Positions 55,101-64,000 of a stretch of 64,000 nucleotides of DNA are shown here, in pieces. Every line of letters starts with the position of its first letter. Within the stretch, counting starts at the first letter, position 1. The DNA comes from Tilletia caries (Eukaryota > Basidiomycota > Exobasidiomycetes > Tilletiales > Tilletiaceae): the NCBI GenBank assembly GCA_032718865.1, contig JALUTQ010000006.1, positions 124,001-188,000 of the forward strand, in the 5' to 3' direction. The position numbers were made by a program, and so were the translations under genes. The notes beneath the pieces are model-generated. The model saw only the letters and a list, made by a program, of their open reading frames with translations, did no database searches and had not been told where the DNA came from.

Positions 55101-58100
55101 ATGCCAGCAACACCGAAGATGCCACCAAGCCCCAACCGCAATCACTCCCGTGCTCGGACTGGGAGCGGCACTGCCACTGCGACTGCCACTGCCACTGCCA
55201 CTGCCACTGCGACTGCGACTGCGACTGGCCGTGCAGCTGGAAGTGCAAACACAGCCGACCCAGCCGGTAATCCAGCGCGAAGCCCATCCGAAAGCGCCAA
55301 CACCTCATATCCAGCGCCGCCCTCTTCCGCCAATCCGGCCCTGCCTCCGACCGCCCTCGGCCCCGGGACTGCCGCTGCTGCCACGCCCGAGGATGCCATA
55401 GTGTCAGGAGCAGCACCTCCAGCCACTTCCTCCTCCTCCTCATCCTCGTCTCACCACCCAGGTCTGCCGCCGCCGCAGCCGTCTGCTTCACCCTCATACG
55501 CAGCCTCATACGATTATCAGCAGCAGCAGTACCCGCATTACGCTCATCAGCCGCCACAGCACTACGCTCATCATCACCCTACCCACCCTCCGTACCCGCA
55601 CCACTCGCCGCCAACCAGCGCATACCCACCACAGCAGCAGCAGCAGCATCATCACCAACAGCACCAGCACTACGCCTCCTCATCGGCCTACCATCATCCC
55701 CACCACCCTCTTTCCCATCGACTCCCACGCCATCACCCCGCCGAGTACGAACACGAGTACGAGTACGAGTACGATCGCAGGGGAAGCACCGCTGCTGCTC
55801 CCGCTCCCAGGGACTACCGCCGACCTGCCCAGCACGACTACGAGCGAGAATACGCTGCCGCTGCCTCTCGACGGCCTTCATCCTCAGCATACAGTCCGCC
55901 ATCGACCGCTCAGGGGATGTCCTCCGCTCAGCAGCAGATGCAGCAGGACGAATACGAGTACGAGTACGCTCGGGAGCGTGGCGCTGAGGACATGGACGAG
56001 GTAAGTCTACGCATTTAACCTGCCTCTGTACTGGCATCCTTGGTTTGACTGAATCACTCTATGACTAATTACAGGCCGCACACGGTCGTCCCGCGTCCAT
56101 CTCCCCGCAGGTCGCACATCAGCACCAGTACCCACAACATCAGCACCACCCGTACCCATCCCATCCACAGTCCGTCGCTCCTCCCGCTTCTAGAACGACA
56201 GCAGCACAGGGCGGTCCTACGAGCTCGGCTGCTACTACCCCTTCGCCCCACCTGCAGCCGTCGTATTTCCGCGGTGGAGGCATGACGCCCTCCCAGGCTG
56301 GTCTTCCTCCACCACCGCCAGGAGGAGCAGGAGCAGGGGTATCCGCGTCCGCCTCGGCTGTGTTCTCGCCTCCTCGACTCCCTGGGCCCGAATCAGCTCA
56401 TCATGCACAGTCGTTCCCACCTCCGCCGTCATCATCGTCCCAGCATCTCTCCCGCTCAGCGTCGGCCTCAGGTCCGATGTACAGCGGCGGTGGACCGGCA
56501 TATCCGCACCACTACCAACACTCACACCACCCGCAGCAGCAGCACTATCCAGGTGGTGCACCACACGAGGGGAACAGCGCAGTCGAACAGCCGAAGAGCA
56601 GTATGAGCATCATGAGTATGCTGAATACAGGAGCCGCAGCCGCCGCCGCCGCGCAATCGCACGAACCATCCCCCTCGCTCCCGCCCCCGCTGCGCGTCGC
56701 TTCTCGGCGCGAGTACGACGACCGAGAGCGAGAGCGGGAGCATTATCGTGGATATGAGGGAGAGGGGGAGTACGATGGTGGTGGTTATCTTCCTTCGCAT
56801 CCTCATCTGGCGGGGCCGTCGCGCATGGACGAGGAGCGGATGTATGCTGCGGATTCCAGGTATCGGCATGCGCAGCCGGGCGCGGGACCGTCGTCGAGTT
56901 CGTCGGCGTCGACACATCAGATGAGGGAGGACCTTGCGGCTGCTGCGCTTCTTTCTGTCGCGGGGAGTGCGAGGGTCGATGCCCTTCCTCCTCTGCCTCC
57001 TTCGTCGAGTCGCGGTGCTGTGATGGGGCCTGGGTACTCGCATCCGCACGCCCATTCGCATTCGCATTCCCACTCGCATTCGCATTCACATTCGCATTCC
57101 CGCTCGCACTCCCAGATGAGCGGGTCCATGCGCAGTCTGCCGCCCATTGTCGGGGCTCATCCCTCCAATGGCGCCGGAGTCGGAGTGGGAGTGGGAGTGG
57201 GAGCGTCACGGACGACGAGCGTCGAACCGGCCAGTTCGCCCGTCGCGCCTACGACATCTGCTGCGTCCAGCACCATGCCGCCGTACTCGGCCTTCCCACC
57301 ACCACCACCGGTAGTAGCAGCGGCGACGACATCAACAGCACCGACGACGACGAAGAAGACGCTCAAGTTGAAGAGCAAGCCTCTCCCTTCGTCTGCGGCG
57401 AGGGTGAGCTATGCGGTTGCGCCGCCTCCGCCGGTCATGAGCGTGGCTCCCGAGAGCGCCAGCGCCAGCGCAAGTGGGACGAGCGGGAAGGGCAAAAAGG
57501 ACCGCGCGTCTGGTAAAGTGAAAGAGGAGCCTTCTACTTCCGACGTAGGTTCCACATCCCTCGCTCTTGGCACAGCCCCTAGCGTACTCGGACCGGGCCA
57601 CGCAAACGCAAGCATGAGCGCGAGCGGGTGGGACTCTGACTTGGAGAATGAAGCCAATATCCCACAGTGGTCGTCCGCTCTGGACCGGTTTGCGAGTTCG
57701 GTGCATGTCCGTCGGGCGTTCCTCGCGGACGCGGCTCGGCTGCATGCGGGCCTTCGGGCGGAGATGAGCTGGGAGAGGCTGGAGGAGGCGTATGGGAAGA
57801 GGTTGGGGCATGTCATGCAGACTGTGAGGCGGAGGGAGGAAGGGGAAAGGGAGGAGGAGGAGCGGGTGAAGGGGGAGAAGCCTAAGGGGGGTAAAGGGAA
57901 GGGCGTCGCTGGGCGCATTGAGGCTGAGGCGGGGGTGGCGGATGAGGATGTGGAAGCGGCGTTGTTGAGCACGCTGGCGGATGAGGAGGAGGAAGAAGGT
58001 GTTGCTCTAGCTGTCCATGCTGGTGCAGGCGCAAGTGGGGAGGGGATGCAGATCACGACGTTCGGGACGGACGTGGACTTGATCTTGGCGGCGGAGGCGG

Positions 58101-61100
58101 AGGCGGCTGCTGCTGCGTCTGCGTTGTCGTCGGCGCCAGCGATGGAGCTGCTGTCGACGATATCCTCCCCGGCTGCGCCTGTCAAGACGCCGGCGGGGTC
58201 GTCGAAGAAGGTGGGCGGCGCTGTGGGTGCCGGACTGGGCGCGGGTGCGAAGAAGGGCGTCGAATCCAGCGCGGCTGCGTCTTCTTCTTCCGCCTCCTCG
58301 GCAGTTATGCCGGCATCGGCGGTTCCAGGAGATGAGAGTGCGACCGCCTCAGTCTCAACGTCAGCGCCCCACTCGCGCAAACACAAACCGCCGCGCAAGT
58401 CCCGGTCCAAAGCGGCACAGGCGTTCGAGAAGGCGCATAAGGACGCGCGGGACTGGGCTATTGCGAACAATCAGCCGATCCCCGCTACGCCGCCGCTCAT
58501 TGCTGCGCAGGCGCGGGAGAAGGGTCCCGGCTCTGGGTCCGGTTCGCGGTCGCGTGTTTCGCTGACGCCGTTGCCGCCTGGGGGCTCGGGCTCGGGTTCG
58601 GGTATGCAGCCCTCGTCGCCGTTTGCGGGGAGTATTGCGGGGTTGGACGAGAGTCTTGCGAATGAGCTGCTTAGCACGGCTGTTGGCGGCGGATTGGGGT
58701 TGGGATCGGAGTATGATGATGATGACTTGGACGATCTGAGTCCTTTGGAGGATGAGACGGAGGATGAGGAGGATGATGATGAGGGGAAGGGACGCGACGG
58801 TCAGGATGGACTTGTGGGGTCGGATGGGGAGGATCGGAGCGCGTTGGCTGCGAAGCGGAATAAGCTCGCGGCGGCGATCATGTCCTCGGGCAAAGGCAAG
58901 GGGAAAGGGAAAGGCAAGGCGAATGCTCTGGCGTCCACACCCACTTCTACGAACGCGGGCGCAACGAACGGCGCGTCGTTGTCGTCGAAAGCAGCGAACA
59001 AGAAGCGGAAGCGCGAGATCGACGTGCATGACCTGTCTGGCCAGGCGAGTCGAGCTGGTTCGGCTGCTATCGCGGCTGCGTTAGCTGCAGATGGAATCGG
59101 AGGCTCGAGCAACAGTCGGATGCAGACACCCCTGCGGTCGATGTCGACCATGGATCTCGCTGCGAGTCCGAGTATGGACTTTGATGAGGATGGGAGCAGT
59201 GAGCTTACTGGCTCTGAGGATGGCGAGTCGGACGAGGAGCTTGAGGGAGAGGATGAGGACGAGGAGGAAGGGGCCGTTGAGGTCATGGAGGAGGTTGAGG
59301 AGCAACAGGAGGGCCCTGTGAACCCGAATCAGCCGTTCAGGGTGAATTCGGCGGCGAGCCACCCGCTCTGGACGCGTGAGCAGGGTCTGGTGGCGCTCGA
59401 GCAGGCACGGCTGAACAAGCTCGAAGAGGCCCATCGGAAGGTGTGGACTCAGATCGCGCGACGGGACGTCCCGAAGGTGTATCGCACCTGCCAGGCGAGC
59501 TACAACAACAAGATCCAGTACTGGAAGCGGATCTCGAACATGGCGCAGCGCGAGGGGCGGAAGGGCACGCTCCGCACCCAAAAGACGGTCAAGGACGTCC
59601 AAGCGCGGGCACGCCGGGTCGTCCGCGAAATGCTAACCTTCTGGAAGAAGAACGAGAAGGAGGAGCGCGAGCTGCGGAAAAAAGCGGAGAAAGAGGCGAT
59701 GGATAAGGCGAAGAAGGAGGAGGAGATGCGGGAGGCGAAGAGGCAGGCGCGCAAGTTGAACTTCTTGATCACGCAGACTGAGCTTTACTCGCACTTTGTG
59801 GGGAGTAAGCTGAAGACGAGCGAGGCGGAGGAGTCGGAGGAGACGTCGGGCGGGAGCGCTGCTGGTGTCGTCAAAGACGCGAGTAGTAGTACCACTCAGG
59901 CCGTGGTGACGGCTTCGACGTCGAAGGAGACGCCCCTAGGCCCCGTCGGGGTCGGGGCTACCCCGCTCGGCAATCTGGACTTCGACGAGGAGGACGAGTC
60001 GAATTTGCGGGCGCATGCGGCAAGGAATGCGCAGCTTGCGGTGGAGGACGCTAAGATGAAGGCCAGGGCGTTTGACGTCAAGGCTGCGGAGGATCGGCGG
60101 AAGAATGAGGCGAGGCTTGCGGATGATGGCGAGCTGCCTGCGACTGCGGAGGAAGGCGGTGGCAGTGGTGCGGGCGCCGAAGGGGGCGGGAGGATGATCG
60201 AGGAGAAGGATCTGGGCAAAGCGTTCGATTCGGACGATATGAATTTCCAGAATCCGACGTCGATGGGCGCGATGGACCTGAAGCAGCCGAGGATGCTGAC
60301 GTGCCAGTTGAAGGAGTACCAGTTGAAGGGGTTGAACTGGCTGGCGAATCTGTACGAGCAGGGGATTAATGGGATCTTGGCTGATGAAATGGTGAGTTTT
60401 CCGCTTGCTCGTGGAGAAAGAGAGAAGGCGGCTGTATGGGGCTTAAGAGGCTGACAAGGTTGTTATTTCACTTCTTACAGGGTCTCGGCAAGACGGTGCA
60501 GAGCATCTCCCTGATGGCCTACCTCGCCGAAGTGCACGACATCTGGGGTCCCTTCCTCGTCATCGCGCCCGCGTCGACGCTGCACAACTGGCAACAGGAG
60601 ATCACGCGCTTCGTGCCGACGCTGAAGGCGCTTCCCTACTGGGGCAGTGTGAAGGATCGGGCGGTGTTGCGGAAGTTTTGGAATCGGAAGCAGATAGCTT
60701 ATAATCGGGATTCGCCGTTTCATGTGCTTGTGACGAGTTATCAGTTGGTGAGTTGTTGCTTTTTTTTTTTCCCATCCTTTACTTGGAATGACTGACCCCC
60801 ATGTCTTCGATCTCGGTCGCAGGTCGTGTCGGACGAGGCGCATTTCAGACGCGTCAACTGGCAGTACATGGTGCTCGACGAGGCTCAGGCGATCAAGTCG
60901 TCACAGAGTGCTCGATGGAAGACGCTGCTCAGCTTCAACTGCCGCAATCGGCTCCTGCTTACGGGCACGCCTGTGCAAAACTCGATGCAAGAGCTCTGGG
61001 CCCTGTTGCACTTTATAATGCCGAGTCTCTTCGACTCTCACGACGAGTTCAGCGAATGGTTCTCGAAGGACATCGAGTCGCACGCGGAGAACAAGGGTTC

Positions 61101-63588
61101 TTCGCTGAACGAGCACCAGCTCCGCAGGCTACACATGATCCTGAAGCCATTCATGCTGCGGCGGATCAAGAAGAATGTGCAGAACGAGCTCGGGGACAAG
61201 ATTGAGATTGATCTGTACTGCGAGATGAGCGCGCGGCAGAAGATGCTCTACCGCACGCTCCGCACGGCCGTCTCGGCGCAGGACATCATCGACCAGGCGA
61301 CCCACAACGAGACGGGCCTGAAACATCTGATGAACCTCGTCATGCAGTTCCGGAAGGTGTGCGGCCATCCGGAGCTGTTCGCGCGCGCGGACGTGTCGAC
61401 GCCGTTTGCGTTTGCGGGGTCGGCGCAGTCTGGCTCGATTGCGCGGGAGGGCGATTTCTTGCACTTGCCTGATTCGACGCGCAGTTTGATCGAGATGGAG
61501 GTGCCGAAGCTGTTCTATGAGGACGGGGGGTTCTTTGATGTTCCTGCGCTTCAGAGCCGGGCTGGGTTCGATACGAAGTATCTTGACAACTTGTTCAACA
61601 TCTGGCGGGCGGATCATATCCAGCGTTCGCTCCTGCACGAGCCGCACTCGGCATTTGCGACACTGCCTTTACTCCACCTCTCGCCGGGCGACGCGGAGCA
61701 TGCGTACCGGAACCCGACGATCGAACGCGTCGTTCGCGCTGTGGAGAAGGAGCGGAGGTGGGTCGAGCACGAGGCGTTGGCGGCCGATGACGAGTTTGCT
61801 GCGGCGCGTCTGCGTCCGTTTGCACTGGTGCACAAGCCGATCCCGAAGGCGCACGAGAATGTGTCCTCGGGGACGTTGATGCCGCTCGACGGCGTCGCGG
61901 CGGACTATCGGCATTACTCGGTACTGGCCAAGCCGGGTGCGCGGGCGATCATCCCGCCCGCTGTGGCGCCCCCGCCGGAACTGATTTCGTCCTCGCGGAC
62001 GATCTACGACCGACAGAGTGGGTTCAAGCACGACGCGCTTGTCTCGCTGGCGTTGTACGGCTTGGGGAACCCAGACGCGCGCGAATCGGAAGACCGCGTC
62101 GAACGCGCCCGAGCGATCTTACCGGGTCTACCCGTGCACGGTCTACTGGCGCACTCGAGCGACGACCAGCTCCCGGCGAGCAGCATGCAGATCCCGCGGA
62201 TGAACAAGTTTATCGTTGATTCGAGCAAGCTGGCGCGGTTGGATGAGCTGCTGCGGGAGCTGAAGCAGGGCGGACATCGGTGCCTTGTGTACTTCCAGAT
62301 GACGAAGATGATTGATTTGATGGAGGAGTATTTGATCTATCGGCAGTACAAGTATTTGCGCTTGGATGGTGCTTCGAAGATCTCGGATCGGAGGGATATG
62401 GTCACGGACTGGCAGACGAAGTGAGTCTTATTCTTTCTTTCTTTTCTTCCCTGGTTGAGGCGCCCGAACGTGGGCTGGGTTTTCTGACCTTTTGTTCTTT
62501 GCTCTCCCTTTTTCGTTCAGCCCGGAGTTGTTCATCTTCCTGCTTTCTACCCGAGCTGGTGGTCTTGGCATCAACCTGACTGCGGCAGACAGTAAGTCCG
62601 AAGCATCTTCAGATTGATAGACCCGTTTCCTGACTCGCCGTATGATTCTCCCTCTTTAGCCGTCATCTTCTACGACCATGACTGGAACCCTTCGAACGAT
62701 TCGCAGGCAATGGACCGTGCCCACCGGCTGGGCCAGACGAAGCAGGTGACAGTTTACCGCTTGATCACGAAGAGCACGATCGACGAGCGCATCGTAAAGC
62801 TGGCGCGAAACAAGAAAGAGGTGCAGGACATCGTCGTCGGAAACAAGGCCTACACCGAGTCCGGGATGGCCAAACCGCAAGAGATCGTCTCGCTCCTGCT
62901 GGACGACGACGAGCTGGCAGAGAGTATTTTGCGGAAGAAGCAGGCGGAAGAGGCGCAGACGGCGGAGCAGAAGGCGGATATGATGCGTGCGTTGCATGCG
63001 AAGAGGAAGTTGTTGAAGGAGAAGGGTGGGAAGGAGGCTTCGCCTGCGCCTGTGAGGGATACGCTTGCGTGGACTTTGGATGAGGATGAAGATGACTTGT
63101 GAGTGCTTTTTCCCGCTCATTATCTTCGTGCACACTTCTTTTTCAGCAAGAGCGAGATAACTCAGAACTGGAACCCCTTGTCCCTTTCTTCAACAATTTT
63201 TTTCTCCTGCAGCTTTGGTGCGAAGCCGAGTGCGCCCAAGGCGGAGGACGAGGAGGAGGTGGTGCCTGAGGGCGCGGGTTCGTCTACGCCAGTCAAGAAG
63301 AAGAAGTCGGGCGCCGGCGGTGGGGCTGGCGGCAACCCGAGTCACAAGCGCAAGAAGCCAGATGCAAGTGGAGAGAACGGCGCCTCGAGCAAGTCGACCA
63401 AGCCACGTTCAAAAGCGACAAAGGCGACGAGCAACAGTAAAGATGATGCAGCCGACGATTCAGCGCCCACCAATGGCCATCCCGAAGGCGACGGCGACGC
63501 GAGCGGTGCGCCGCCAAAGAAGCGGAAGAAGACGGATCGGCGGAAGAAGACGATGGATGAGATTGCGCTTCCGCCGGAGGACGACTGA
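55101..63588 (+). CDS. INO80: INO80 chromatin-remodelling ATPase (2655 aa)
   Basis: join(55101..56000, 56075..60391, 60481..60747, 60823..62420, 62521..62591, 62660..63098, 63213..63588). The start [16 protein letters not shown] is the first ATG of a frame open upstream. Residues 1-1370 are disordered (Q, H, AT and HS runs, acidic and basic clusters). The DBINO domain (about 1382-1545: [35 protein letters not shown]) binds actin-related subunits. ATPase lobe 1 starts near 1709 ([20 protein letters not shown]), with Walker A GLGKT at 1740-1744, DEAQ near 1846 and [11 protein letters not shown]. The long insertion typical of INO80 follows, then lobe 2 from about 2311 ([43 protein letters not shown]). 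The C-terminal tail is basic. It slides nucleosomes and exchanges H2A.Z in the nucleus as the core of the INO80 complex. Longer than usual because of the N-terminus. Confidence 0.96.
55170..55226. repeat. Hexanucleotide microsatellite encoding an Ala-Thr run in INO80
   Basis: Tandem actgcc/actgcg units near the INO80 N-terminus. Confidence 0.85.
57053..57111. repeat. Hexanucleotide microsatellite encoding a His-Ser run in INO80
   Basis: Tandem cattcg/cactcg units; a similar His-Ser run occurs in the SRF1-like gene near 9172-9200. Confidence 0.85.
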
Positions 63589-64000
63589 TGGCGATGGCGG
63601 GAACCCACTCTTTGAAGACGAGACAACACCCCCCAGTAGACTGTAGAAGTTGCGCTCCGCGCACACCAAAAAGCTCGAATGAGAGCGAAACTCTTCCGTC
63701 CGACCTGGCACCCACTTAAATCAACGCACGATCCGGCTCTTGCTTTTGGGCACACATCATCCTTTGTTTGCCTCCACGAACACCTCAATTCGCTCGCCTC
63801 GCCTTGCCTCGCCAAGGACGACACTTACATCCATCCATCCCTCTGGGCGATGAGAACTGCCCATGTAACACACGCACTACTTTAACAAATCCTGCAAATG
63901 AATAATGGTTCCTCCTCAATTTCACCTCTTCCCATGCACCCGCCTTGACGTTGACGCTGCCAAGTGCCAACCTGGACAGTCAGTGGACACCTGGTCGCAT
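63589..64000. other. INO80 3' flank, nothing else recognised
   Basis: Short frames only; no start of a following gene is evident before the window ends. Confidence 0.4.

Noticed and set aside
1..64000. tRNA, rRNA or riboswitch genes
   Set aside because: None recognised by eye; a tRNA scan would be needed to exclude them.

Overview
The window is nuclear DNA of a GC-rich basidiomycete fungus, most likely in Ustilaginomycotina (the rank is inference). The evidence is short GT-AG introns (about 64-117 nt) with GTGAGT/GTAAGT donors, fungal-only families (FAB1 with a fungal FYVE-CCT layout, INO80, HIS2-type PHP phosphatase, LIP-type secretory lipase, bZIP with a DUF3425-like tail, SRF1-like membrane protein), and mariner, PIF/Harbinger, Tnp2/CACTA and Ty3-type elements. 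Exon chains were built by hand; for the multi-exon genes the summed exon lengths divide by three.

Layout. 1-5830: a decaying CACTA/Tnp2-like transposon region with two convergent broken genes and minisatellite DNA. 6260-6661: a small unknown gene. 7327-8667: a mariner element with perfect TIRs and a frameshifted transposase. 8853-11906: SRF1-like membrane protein. 11907-13130: a gene-free stretch holding two compositionally foreign, bacterial-looking patches. 13131-15846 (minus): bZIP factor. 16165-17429: relics of SIP5 and of a delta-12 desaturase lying end to end. 17879-19223: HIS2. 19317-36900: an 18-kb transposon nest. It holds a PIF/Harbinger element (transposase plus Myb/SANT-like partner) carrying two nested MITEs with target-site duplications, a palindrome-rich spacer, and a complete 10.95-kb Ty3-type LTR retrotransposon with a TGTGT duplication. 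37204-48399: FAB1 (10 exons, 3459 aa). 51023-52311 (minus): secretory lipase. 55101-63588: INO80 (7 exons, 2655 aa).

The host genes are unrelated housekeeping or secretory functions and form no cluster. FAB1 makes PtdIns(3,5)P2 on endolysosomes, INO80 remodels nucleosomes, HIS2 works in histidine synthesis and the lipase is exported.

The most striking item is the Gag protein of the LTR element. Ahead of its capsid and zinc knuckle it carries what look like up to five ubiquitin/SUMO-like (beta-grasp) repeats. The last ends in EQTGG, the exact C-terminal signature of mature SUMO, just upstream of the capsid region. All three ORFs of this element are open, its LTRs differ mainly in tandem-repeat copy number, and it therefore looks young.
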